The position numbers were made by a program, and so were the translations under genes. A DNA stretch of 64,000 nucleotides from Brachybacterium phenoliresistens (GTDB lineage Bacteria; Actinomycetota; Actinomycetes; Actinomycetales; Dermabacteraceae). The notes under the pieces are model-generated. The model was given only the letters and a program-made list of their open reading frames with translations. It did not search any database and was not told the DNA's origin. The stretch's first letter is position 1; every line of letters starts with the position of its first letter. Below, piece after piece: positions 45,313-53,784 of this stretch. The stretch covers positions 1-64,000 of the forward strand of contig NZ_KK069992.1 in assembly GCF_000576425.1 (NCBI RefSeq), given 5' to 3'.

Positions 45313-45541
45313 ATCCGGTGATCATGAACTCTGCGGCGGTCCCGTCCCGGAGGCACTGGTGCCCGCCGTCCCGGAACCCCGGCAGCGGCAGATAGACGGC
45401 TCCGCAGCGGGGGCAGTACTCCCCGCCCGTGTCTTCGGCTTCGGCCCGCGCCTGTGCCTCATCGCCATACAGCCGCGCATTCATCGCGCGCGCATCATCG
45501 ATCGTTCGAGGCCGATCCCCGAGGCCCCACCCCATTTCCAT
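45311..45541 (-). CDS. Small zinc-ribbon-like protein
   Basis: A 76-aa protein with Y-C-P-R-C-G followed by G-H-Q-C, resembling a zinc ribbon with CxxC...HxC ligands, and an acidic/Ala helical N-terminal half. No strong ribosome binding site is seen at 45541, 45535 or 45484, so the start is uncertain. Convergent with the deacetylase gene. Function unknown. Confidence 0.5.
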   Translation of the reverse strand: MEMGWGLGDRPRTIDDARAMNARLYGDEAQARAEAEDTGGEYCPRCGAVYLPLPGFRDGGHQCLRDGTAAEFMITG

Positions 45542-46012
45542 AGGAGAACCCTATGGTCACGATCCGTCGCGATCCGGGCGAGTTATCACTCGGCAACGTC
45601 ACAACACGGTCACGCAGGCCGGACCGGCCCCATCGCCCGGAGAATGCACCCGCGGCGATATTCTCGGCAGGGTCGGAGACGTGCCGACGAATCGCGCCAG
45701 CGGACGATATACCCCCTCCGCATCGGGCCGGAGACACGCGACCGGGCGACGTCTCCGGGGCCGGTCCGGTCGACGCCCCGAGCGCGGAGGACGGTCGGGA
45801 TCCGGAGGACCGCGTCCGCTCGCCGGGAGCGATCCGGTGACGGAGCCGGCTCCGGACCGCCCGGCGCTCCTGCTGCCGGCCGACGCACCCAGAACCGGAT
45901 CGATCACGATCCGTATAGTGTGCGGCGGACTGCTGAGACGTGCGAGACGCCTGGAGGGCCGGCGATGGTCGGAACTCCTGACCGCGGGGACGACGACGCC
46001 GAAGGAGTGGCC
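45542..46012. other. Gap with no confident gene
   Basis: The stretch is less GC-rich than its left neighbours. A plus frame at 45553-45840 begins 6 bases after AGGAG, but its codon use (TTA, ATA) and content (no motifs, Arg/Pro-rich) are not convincing. A TATAGT at 45914-45919 could be the -10 box of the 46013 gene; no good -35 is seen. Confidence 0.4.
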
Positions 46013-47038
46013 ATGGCACGCACGCCGGACGGGGCGAGGAGACGTCGGCGACTCCGATGGGCGCTGTCTGCGTTCACCGTCGTCATCCTGCTGGTCATCG
46101 CCGTGGTCGTGCTGTGGAAGCCGGACGTCCCCGGACCCATCCCGCCGAATCCGACGGGCGAGCACGAGGGCACCCAGGTCTCCGAATCGGTGTCCCTGAC
46201 GGTCCCGGAGACGGTCCGGACGACGTCCGCGTCGTTCCCCGTCTCGGCAGGGGAGACGTACCTCCTGCGGTTCAGCGTGGAGACCGTGAAGCCAGCGGGC
46301 TCTCCGGGCAGCGCCATGTACTTCGGGGTCTCCCTGGCCTGCGTCGGGCCGGACGGCGAGGACTCCCGATCCATCGGCGGGACGCAGAACCTCCTGCAGG
46401 ACGAGCCGGTCACCCTGCACAACCAGTTCCTCTACGAGGTCTCCGGCGACGGCGAGCGGACCTGCCGCCTGGTGGTGAGCTCACCGAATGAGAACGCCGC
46501 GGCCAAGGGCACGACGGTGGACGTCAAGATCGATTGGTCGGCGGCGCCGGTCGGGGACGAGGCGTTCGTGCTCGATTCCGCCGCGCGCCTGCCGCGCGTG
46601 GTCGGCGCGGGGGAGCGGGTGCCGGCCTTCCTCGAGGAGGTCCCCCTCGAGGACCTCGGCACGGGGCAGATCCAGGTGCTCAGCACCGTGCACGTGACGA
46701 CCTGCACCATCGTCAACGGTTCCCGCGAAGGCGGCGAGCCGATGTGCCTCGAATCGGAGACCGATGCGCGCGGCAGCGAGTACGACGTCGAGCTGAGAGC
46801 CGACGTCCTGGGCCCGGACGGACGGACGTGCGCCAGCCTGAGCATGCTCAACGACTCCCAGCACGTGGACCGGCGCACCCACCATCAGATGCTGTCGATC
46901 GACAAGTCCGGCGAGCTGCCGGACATCACCTGCGGCGACACCGTGCGGATCGTCCTGGCCGTCGACAACGCCGGGCCCGCACCGCTCGTGGTGCATGGCG
47001 CAGGCTCCTCATTCGTCGCCGTCCCCGTCGCACCCTGA
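46013..47038 (+). CDS. Membrane-anchored extracellular protein of unknown function
   Basis: A 341-aa protein with a basic N terminus (about 15 residues), one membrane helix (about 18-38) and an extracellular part of two beta-rich domains with six Cys residues (in A-C-V, T-C-R, T-C-T, M-C-L, T-C-A, T-C-G contexts), probably forming disulfides. ATG 46013 follows AAGGAG; an in-frame ATG at 45965, also after GGAGG, would add 16 residues. Not recognised. It sits between the polysaccharide block and the lower-GC island; the base composition drops after its stop. Confidence 0.68.
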   Translation: MARTPDGARRRRRLRWALSAFTVVILLVIAVVVLWKPDVPGPIPPNPTGEHEGTQVSESVSLTVPETVRTTSASFPVSAGETYLLRFSVETVKPAGSPGSAMYFGVSLACVGPDGEDSRSIGGTQNLLQDEPVTLHNQFLYEVSGDGERTCRLVVSSPNENAAAKGTTVDVKIDWSAAPVGDEAFVLDSAARLPRVVGAGERVPAFLEEVPLEDLGTGQIQVLSTVHVTTCTIVNGSREGGEPMCLESETDARGSEYDVELRADVLGPDGRTCASLSMLNDSQHVDRRTHHQMLSIDKSGELPDITCGDTVRIVLAVDNAGPAPLVVHGAGSSFVAVPVAP

Positions 47039-47168
47039 GGACTATCGGCGCGTCTGAGCTGGCGTGGCCGCTTCGCGCATATCTGAGATAGAGGCACCCT
47101 GGACGTCTTGCACGAAGTACTCTTAGTTGAAGGATCGATCTAAAAGGCAATAGCGCGGATCTGGAGAG

Positions 47169-48572
47169 GTGAAGGCTTTGACACAGTGGGACTTCCGGCG
47201 GGGGTTCATTATTGCGCCCCTTGCACATAAGTTCGCGGACAGCTCCGCGTTCTCCAAATGGAACCGAGTTCTCGTGCATGAGTATAAGATATGGGTGCAT
47301 CCGGAGGCTGACATGAAGAGGCTTGCGGACGCAGAGGGTCGCGTTGCTCTCGCGATTGGCGATATCTTCGTAGCTCACGGGGGAAAATCCCTCGACGAAC
47401 TTCTCTTCGACGTGGCCGGCGGAGACCTGCGAGCACTGGATCAACTTTCGGGTCGATTCGTTCTCCTGGTCGTCGACGATGCAGGGGCAGTGGTGTACCA
47501 CGATCCTTTAGGGTCTCAATCGGTGTTTTACTCACAGGGCGACGATCCAATTGTCGCTTCGCACGCTACCTTGCTCGCGGAGAGCCAGGGGTTCAAGTTG
47601 TCGAGAGATGTGACTCGGTACATGTTGACTTCGGAGTACCGAGCACGGAGGACTCGGTTTCTCCCAGGGGACCTGACGAGGTACGAGCGCATCAAGCATC
47701 TCGTGCCAAACAATCGATTCCACATGCATGAGGGAAGGACGTCGAGATACTGGCCGTGGCGTCCCTGCCCCAAGAGCACGGCAGAGGAACTCCGAGAGCT
47801 GTGGGGCAATTATTTCGCCGCGCTGGTCCGGTATCTGGATGGCCGCTATCACCCGGTCATCGGGTTGACTGGTGGGCAGGACTCGAGGACTGTGATTGCG
47901 ACGACTGAAGCTCTTGGCATGGCCGCGCGCTACGTTACTTGGGATCGAATGCCTGAGCCCGAAGCGGCGCGAATTCCTGTGCTCGCCGATCATCTCGGAA
48001 GGGAGCATTCATGGATCAAAATGAGCGAGCGACCGGATCTCGAGGAACTTGATGAGATTCGCCAGGCAGCTGCCCGAGCCGCCGGACACACACGGGGGTT
48101 GCCCATGTTACCCGCGCAGATGAGGGTCGGTGCAGGCTCAAGGGACGTTTTCCTGAAAGGGCTGGGCGGAGAGGTTATGCGCGGCCCATTCAACACGAGA
48201 GAGAAGCCGTATCTCCCTGAGGATGCAGTCGAGCTTGGGTTTGCGCTTTACGCGGGCTCGATTCGTTTAAACGCGGGCGAGTTCTACTCAAACTTCACTC
48301 GTCGCGCGGTGAGAGGCTTTCTGGAGCGCGCAAACTACGGGGCGGGACTCTTCGGGTGTGACGTGGGAGACCTTATTTACTGGGAGCAGCGCATGGGCAC
48401 GTGGACCGCAGTTCAACACGCTGAGATGTCCGTCGTCATGCAGTCGCTCTCTGCGATGAATGATCGTGCCCTTTTCGAGGCCGCGTGGGGGCTCCCGCGG
48501 TCCGACCGGTTCGACGATGGGCCGCTCGTCGACATTATGAAATTCTACGACCCGAAGCTCGCAGAAATCTGA
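47169..48572 (+). CDS. Asparagine-synthetase-like ligase 3 (no Cys2, low-GC copy)
   Basis: A 467-aa protein with PP-loop L-T-G-G-Q-D-S-R (about residue 233), preceded by a degenerate N-terminal domain with the Y-H-D-P-L-G-S-Q-S-V-F-Y element of asparagine synthetases. No Cys2. About 110 residues shorter than ligases 1 and 2 and only distantly similar. GTG 47169; TTG 47178 after GAAGG is an alternative. Lies convergent with the lyase/hydrolase gene, stops 33 bases apart, mirroring the ligase 2 + 41625 pair. Confidence 0.75.
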   Translation: MKALTQWDFRRGFIIAPLAHKFADSSAFSKWNRVLVHEYKIWVHPEADMKRLADAEGRVALAIGDIFVAHGGKSLDELLFDVAGGDLRALDQLSGRFVLLVVDDAGAVVYHDPLGSQSVFYSQGDDPIVASHATLLAESQGFKLSRDVTRYMLTSEYRARRTRFLPGDLTRYERIKHLVPNNRFHMHEGRTSRYWPWRPCPKSTAEELRELWGNYFAALVRYLDGRYHPVIGLTGGQDSRTVIATTEALGMAARYVTWDRMPEPEAARIPVLADHLGREHSWIKMSERPDLEELDEIRQAAARAAGHTRGLPMLPAQMRVGAGSRDVFLKGLGGEVMRGPFNTREKPYLPEDAVELGFALYAGSIRLNAGEFYSNFTRRAVRGFLERANYGAGLFGCDVGDLIYWEQRMGTWTAVQHAEMSVVMQSLSAMNDRALFEAAWGLPRSDRFDDGPLVDIMKFYDPKLAEI

Positions 48573-48605
48573 TCGTCGTACGTGCCGGAGTGCTGACGGA
48601 ACCCG

Positions 48606-51476
48606 CTACGCTCTTTCTGAGCCTATCCGGTCGTAGATTCCTGTCATGATCGTGCCGTAAAGTTCATTGTTGATTCCTTGATGGCCGGCGCCGAGATCCA
48701 CCGGCACGTCGATGATCTCCACGTTGGATGACTTGCTGACGGCTTTTCGGAAGGGGGCCGCGTGGTGTCGCTCGTGGTAGATGTCTCCCGAGTTCATTAC
48801 AAGGGTCACGCTCATGGTTGCGTCTTTGGAGATGATGCGTTCGGCGGCATCGATTCTCGGGAGGAGCTGCGGGTCGGAACCAGCGTCTTTTATGCCGAAG
48901 GATGCGGTCATCGCTGCGCGATAGGCTCGGACATTGTATTTGCGTAGGTCGGTCTGTGGATTGGCCGCCATGACGTGGGATCCGGGAATGTGAGCTCCCA
49001 CCTGCAATGCCGCGAACCCGCCGCCTGAGCCGCCCTCCAGGACGATCTTGTATGCGTCCATAGAGGAGGCTAGACGCGTCACGATCGCCCCGATGGAACG
49101 AGGGAGGTCGATGTCTTCGGTGCCGAGGTACCACCCAAGGCGGAGCTCGCGGGAAAGATCGAGGGTGGGGTCACCGAACGCGACGATCGGTCCTGCCGTC
49201 AACTCCCGCTGATAGCGCACGCGCTGGAAGAGAGGAAGATTCACGCGAGCACGGTCGACGGCTGTGTGGAACATGACCGTGAGTGTGTCGCCGGGAGCCG
49301 GGATCACGAGTGCCGGAAGTACCAGGGACCCGAGATTGTAGGTAGCGAGGAAGTCGCCCTGAAGGAGAGGCGTTTCGGCAGTGCTCCCGTAGCAGCTCAC
49401 CATGGGTGCTTTGGTGAGAGTCGGTTGGAATCCTGGGTGGCTGTCCCAGTTGATGAGGCCGGGACGATCGCGCCTGACTTCCTTGCGAGATAGTCCTGAA
49501 TAGGAGACCTGGGTGAGGTCGGAAATCGCCGCCTGAAGACCTAGATCGATTCCGTCGCGAACCTCGAAAGAGGACTGGAGTTCTCGGAGTGATTCTGCTT
49601 CAGATTCGCGAGTTTCGGGATCGCGCTCGTCCCAAGCCTTCTTGCGTGCCCTACGCGTCGCCGCAAGGATGCGGTGGCGGATTTTCGCGTTCAGCGGGTT
49701 CAGAGTCACCCCGGGAGTAGAATGCGCACTTCGAGCTAGCTCGTCCGGATCCTCTGAAAGTCCAAGGACCTTTACCGTGTTTGGGTCGATGACGATCTGC
49801 TCCGCAACTCTTCCTGTGTCTACTTGGAGGCGGAGCCGGCCTTTGACTGAACTTTTTATCGTCTTCATCGCAGGTGTCGAACCCCTGAACCCTGCCGCGA
49901 CAAGAGTGACGAACCGGAAGTTACGGCCGGTCTTGGTGAAACGCAAGGCCGGGGCCGCCGCACGTTTCTTCCAGCCAGTCGCAACCCAGCCTGATATCGG
50001 AGACTCTTCGCCTTCGGCGAAACTGAGATCCGGTCGCGTACCTGTATAGAGTACGGCTGCGTTCCGGTCTTCTGGTCCAGAAAGCTCGAAGCCGCGCTTT
50101 GTTTGATGGGCAGTCGTGTCGGGGCCGCATTGCCAGTTTTGGACCGCGGTGACCTGAGAGTCTGCGTCGACGTTGTCGATGACAACGGCGTACTCCCCGG
50201 AAATCGAATAGACGATGCGTCGACTGAGAGTTACTCCATCGTATCCATGATCTACGAACGTTACGTCGTAGACACTGGAATCCAGGTGTCTGCGCGTGCA
50301 GACCACCTTCGAGTCGACGCGGTAGTCTTCACCTTCGATGCTCGTGAGGCTGTGAGAAGCCCGTGAAATACAGTAGTCGCGCATTGCACTGTGCCCGTAC
50401 TGGTACTTTCCAGGGTCTGTGATCCATTCGTGCCCCATAGAGCTGAATGTCATCGAAGATCCATCTGGATGACCATGGACGCGATCGGCCCGTCCGAACG
50501 AGACGGACCAGAACGTTTCGTCCGCAAAATCGCGCTCTTGGTCTCCCCAGCCGCTACGGGCGAAAAGGTAGCCTGCGTCGTAGATACGGATCAGGTCTTC
50601 CGGCGGCTCGCCGTCCGCTCCCGCAGTGCTCACCCATCGCGTCGCAGGATGGTCTATGCGAGAAGGAGAGCCTCCATCGGTATCACCGATTCCGACAAAG
50701 GTGCCAGAGGGCTTGGTCGCGTGAGCGAGCTCGACCGGGACCTCGTCCAACTTCTTCAGAGCTGTCGGGACCTCTCGCCCCTCTGCTTCGAGACGTCGGC
50801 GCGCCATCGACCACCAGTTGTAGTTCGCGAGGTGGTACATGAGGGCGCCCTCGGCATTGATGCCCTGCTCGTCATATGCCGTGCTGAATAGCTCCTCAAG
50901 CCGACGTGCGGCGAGATCCTGGAGGCCAGCGTCTTCGAGGACGGCTCCGCAGACGAACAGCCCTTGATGTTGATGAAGGGCGTGATTGGAATGACCGAGA
51001 TGACGCTCGTCCACGATCCAGTCCGCATGCGTGCGAATCGCGGCCGCGAGCCATTCAAGCGCGCTCGGTCGGTAGGTCGAGACGAACGGGACAGCTAGGC
51101 ACAGCTCGAGAGCTCGCAGTCCGTCGACCATGTTCATCCATGCCTCGGGTGCGCTTCGTCGCCCCGGAGGGTTCTTGAGGGCCCAGTCCTCCGCGAAGCG
51201 GAGCCAGGCTTCGGCCGCCGCATCGTCGCCGCTCTCGGCACGGCGTCGCAATGGATCCATCCAGCGGAGCATGTGCAGCTGCGCTCGCCAGTTCCGGTCC
51301 TGGAACGGGTCTGCACGCCAGTCCATGTCACCGTCGAACTCCCAGACGGGGTGCGGGACAAGTTCCAGCTTGCCTTCGAGGAGCCGTTTCGCCAGCCCTG
51401 CATCCTTGCTGGTGCGATTGAACATCACGCCGAAGGACTGCCGAGTGGCGGCTTCCACGGAGACTTTGGGGGACAT
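48606..51476 (-). CDS. Heparinase II/III-like lyase fused to alpha/beta hydrolase (low-GC copy)
   Basis: A 956-aa protein from ATG 51476 (AGAGGA upstream). Residues 70-580 are a heparinase II/III-like domain with an intact-looking S-N-H-A-L-H-Q-H-Q-G (about 172), Y-H-L-A-N-Y-N and H-G-H-P-D-G-S-S-M-T (about 335). Residues 680-956 are an alpha/beta hydrolase with E-G-G-S-G-G-G-F-A-A-L (about 815) and a G-A-G-H-Q-G candidate catalytic His near the end. Same architecture as 41625 but with the lyase motifs preserved. No signal peptide. Codon use matches the low-GC island, not the neighbours. Confidence 0.82.
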   Translation of the reverse strand: MSPKVSVEAATRQSFGVMFNRTSKDAGLAKRLLEGKLELVPHPVWEFDGDMDWRADPFQDRNWRAQLHMLRWMDPLRRRAESGDDAAAEAWLRFAEDWALKNPPGRRSAPEAWMNMVDGLRALELCLAVPFVSTYRPSALEWLAAAIRTHADWIVDERHLGHSNHALHQHQGLFVCGAVLEDAGLQDLAARRLEELFSTAYDEQGINAEGALMYHLANYNWWSMARRRLEAEGREVPTALKKLDEVPVELAHATKPSGTFVGIGDTDGGSPSRIDHPATRWVSTAGADGEPPEDLIRIYDAGYLFARSGWGDQERDFADETFWSVSFGRADRVHGHPDGSSMTFSSMGHEWITDPGKYQYGHSAMRDYCISRASHSLTSIEGEDYRVDSKVVCTRRHLDSSVYDVTFVDHGYDGVTLSRRIVYSISGEYAVVIDNVDADSQVTAVQNWQCGPDTTAHQTKRGFELSGPEDRNAAVLYTGTRPDLSFAEGEESPISGWVATGWKKRAAAPALRFTKTGRNFRFVTLVAAGFRGSTPAMKTIKSSVKGRLRLQVDTGRVAEQIVIDPNTVKVLGLSEDPDELARSAHSTPGVTLNPLNAKIRHRILAATRRARKKAWDERDPETRESEAESLRELQSSFEVRDGIDLGLQAAISDLTQVSYSGLSRKEVRRDRPGLINWDSHPGFQPTLTKAPMVSCYGSTAETPLLQGDFLATYNLGSLVLPALVIPAPGDTLTVMFHTAVDRARVNLPLFQRVRYQRELTAGPIVAFGDPTLDLSRELRLGWYLGTEDIDLPRSIGAIVTRLASSMDAYKIVLEGGSGGGFAALQVGAHIPGSHVMAANPQTDLRKYNVRAYRAAMTASFGIKDAGSDPQLLPRIDAAERIISKDATMSVTLVMNSGDIYHERHHAAPFRKAVSKSSNVEIIDVPVDLGAGHQGINNELYGTIMTGIYDRIGSERA

Positions 51477-51633
51477 CAGATTCCTCTCGGTGCGACAGGG
51501 CGTCATCGCCCGCGCAAGGGTGGATCGGAGCTCAAGTGTACGAAAGGCCGGCTTCAGGAAAGTGGTACGCGCGCCGGGGTCCGGCCACAGACGTGACCGG
51601 ACCCCGGCGGAACTCAGGTGTGGCAGCCCGTGT

Positions 51634-53784
51634 TCAGCGGCTCAGTTCGGCGTAGGTGCCGGCGATGATCTGCGCGAGCTGCTTCCAGTCCCGGTTCTCC
51701 ACGACCCAGTCCCGGGCCTGGGCGCCGATGCGGCGGGTGTGCTCGGCGTCGTCGAGCAGCTTGGTGAGCTGCTCGATGAGCGACTCCGCGCTTCCCTTCT
51801 CGTGGAGGTAGCCGTTCACGCCGGGCGTGACGATCTCCTTCAGGGCGGCGACGTCCGAGGCGACCACGGCCTTGCCCATCGCCATCGCCTCGAAGGGCTT
51901 CAGCGGCGAGACCATCTCGCACACCGGCAGGGGCAGCCGCGGGAACGGGGTGATGTCGATGAGCGAGTAGTAGCGCTCGACCTCCTCGTGCGGGACGCGA
52001 CCGGTGAAGGTCACGACGTGCTCGAGCTCGTTCTCCTCGACGTAGTTCTCGAAGCGCTGCAGCTCCGCGCCGTCGCCGACGATGAGGACGTGGAAGTCCT
52101 CGCGCGTGCGGGTGAGGACCCGGGCGGCCTCGAGCATGAGCTCGATGCCCTCGTAGTCCAGGACGGACCCCACGTAGCCGATCACCGTCTTGCCGGCCAC
52201 GCCGAGACGCGAGGCGAGCTCCTCGTCGCGGGGGATCGGGGTGAACCGGGCGGTGTCCACCCCGTTGGGCACGACGGTGATCTTGTCGCCGTCGACGCCG
52301 CGGGAGATCATCTCCTCCCGCAGGGCCTCGGTGATCGCGAAGACCTTCGTGGCGCCCTTGGCGGCGTCCGCCTCCATGCGCGCCATGTACTTGAACATGT
52401 TGGACTGCGCCCATTCGGGGTTGCGCGAGCCGCGGGTGACCTCCCACAGGCCACGGACCTCGTAGATCGACGGCAGGCCCAGCTGGCGGGCCGTCCTCAC
52501 CGCGGTCAGGCCGTTCCAGTGGTTCGAGGCGGCGTGGATGATCGCCGGCCGCTCCTGGCGGGCCAGCTCGGTCAGGGCCTTCGCGTACCGCTCCGTGTAG
52601 AAGTACAGCGGGTTCTTCTTCTCGATCTCGCGGCCGGTCAGCAGGCGCCGGTAGTCGACGTCCCCCACGACCTCCTGCATCGGCACGTCCGGGAGCTCCG
52701 CCTTGCCGGGCATGTCGTACGGGTAGCCCAGGCGGGTCACACCGTCGACGTCCCAGCCGGCACGGTTCAGCTCCGACAGCAGCCCGTGGGTACGGGTCGC
52801 ATAGCCGGCGGAGTTGTACGGCAGCGAATTGTGCAGCAGGTAGAACACATGGTCCTGCCGCGCCTCGTACGCCGGGGTCTTGCGCATCTTGGGGAACGGG
52901 AAGCCGGTCTTGCCCAGCTGGTAGTTGCTGACGGCCTGCCGCTGCTGCTCCTTCTGGAGCCCGGCGGCCCACCCGTCGCCGGGCCGGAAGCGCAGGTACG
53001 CCTCCAGGTACTGCGTGAGCTGCTTGTCCTTCTTGGCCGTGCGGGCGCGGCGGATCGCGCGGCGCAGGGCGTTCATCGGCACGGCCTGCGCCGGCGCCGC
53101 ATCCAGCAGCTCCTTGGCGACCTTGCGGTTGCCGCGGCCCAGCGCCACCGTCAGGTGTGCGCGCAGCCGGTCGTTCTCCCCGAGCCCCTCGGCGGCGGCG
53201 AGGATCGCCTCGTCCGTCGCGGCCTTGTCGAGGTAGAGCTGGTTGATCGCGACGATCGCCCGGCTCACCGGGTCGCCGTCGGCGCCGACGATCGCCAGCA
53301 CCGCGTCCAGGCGGTGGGGGATGGCGTAGTCGAGGGCGCCGCGGTGCGCGGCGGGCACCCCGGCGATGTCCGCGGCGAGGCGGGAGAACAGCCACGTGGT
53401 GCGGTCGGCGGGCAGGTCCAGCTCGCGGGCGAGCTCCAGGTACAGCTCGATCGCATCGATCTGCGTGCCGTCCTGGGCGATCGCGAGCGCGAGGACCTCC
53501 TCGGCGGCGCTGCCGCGCGAGTGGCGCACCAGGAAGCGCGCGTACTCCAGCAGAGCGGGCGTCGAGAACCCGGAGACCGCGACGACATCGCGGTAGGCGA
53601 GCAGGGCGCGCTCGGTCGTCTCGGCCGTCGCGGCGAGGGCCCGGGCGGCCTCGAGGGCCGCCTCGGGATCAGGGCCGGGCGCGGCAGAGGGCGCGGCCGA
53701 TGCCGCCCCGGCGGCGGGCGCTCGGCCCGCGGCCTGGCCGCGGAACCACGAGAACCCGGAGGACTTCGACGGCTCCGGGCTCAC
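51634..53784 (-). CDS. Glycosyltransferase family 4 protein
   Basis: About 716 aa from GTG 53784, which overlaps the wecC stop (GTGA). An Ala-rich helical N-terminal region (about 30-290, TPR-like) precedes the GT4 domain (about 320-716): H-N-S-L-P-Y-N-S-A-G-Y-A-T-R-T-H, Y-E-V-R-G-L-W-E, V-P-N-G-V-D, I-V-G-D-G, T-G-R-V-P-H-E-E and K-P-F-E-A-M-A-M-G. It shares the SLPxxxxGY motif with the GTs at 28774 and 33854. Translational coupling to wecC suggests it may use UDP-ManNAcA. Confidence 0.87.
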   Translation of the reverse strand: MSPEPSKSSGFSWFRGQAAGRAPAAGAASAAPSAAPGPDPEAALEAARALAATAETTERALLAYRDVVAVSGFSTPALLEYARFLVRHSRGSAAEEVLALAIAQDGTQIDAIELYLELARELDLPADRTTWLFSRLAADIAGVPAAHRGALDYAIPHRLDAVLAIVGADGDPVSRAIVAINQLYLDKAATDEAILAAAEGLGENDRLRAHLTVALGRGNRKVAKELLDAAPAQAVPMNALRRAIRRARTAKKDKQLTQYLEAYLRFRPGDGWAAGLQKEQQRQAVSNYQLGKTGFPFPKMRKTPAYEARQDHVFYLLHNSLPYNSAGYATRTHGLLSELNRAGWDVDGVTRLGYPYDMPGKAELPDVPMQEVVGDVDYRRLLTGREIEKKNPLYFYTERYAKALTELARQERPAIIHAASNHWNGLTAVRTARQLGLPSIYEVRGLWEVTRGSRNPEWAQSNMFKYMARMEADAAKGATKVFAITEALREEMISRGVDGDKITVVPNGVDTARFTPIPRDEELASRLGVAGKTVIGYVGSVLDYEGIELMLEAARVLTRTREDFHVLIVGDGAELQRFENYVEENELEHVVTFTGRVPHEEVERYYSLIDITPFPRLPLPVCEMVSPLKPFEAMAMGKAVVASDVAALKEIVTPGVNGYLHEKGSAESLIEQLTKLLDDAEHTRRIGAQARDWVVENRDWKQLAQIIAGTYAELSR

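Larger units (their letters stand above)
47040..51510. other. Lower-GC accessory island
   Basis: From just after 47038 to about 51510 the sequence is visibly poorer in G+C (roughly 53-60% by eye against over 70% on both sides), with more A/T-ending codons. It contains two convergent genes that are paralogs of flanking high-GC genes. No integrase, transposase, tRNA or direct repeat was seen at the edges. Likely foreign origin or a recombined allele. Confidence 0.7.

Noticed and set aside
45553-45840. Possible 95-aa gene with AGGAG six bases before its ATG
   Set aside because: No recognisable motif, Arg/Pro-rich composition and rare codons (TTA, ATA). The spacing is attractive but not enough to call a gene.
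47040-51510. Island as a classical genomic island or prophage
   Set aside because: No integrase, transposase, tRNA or direct repeats at the borders; the contents are homologs of neighbouring genes.
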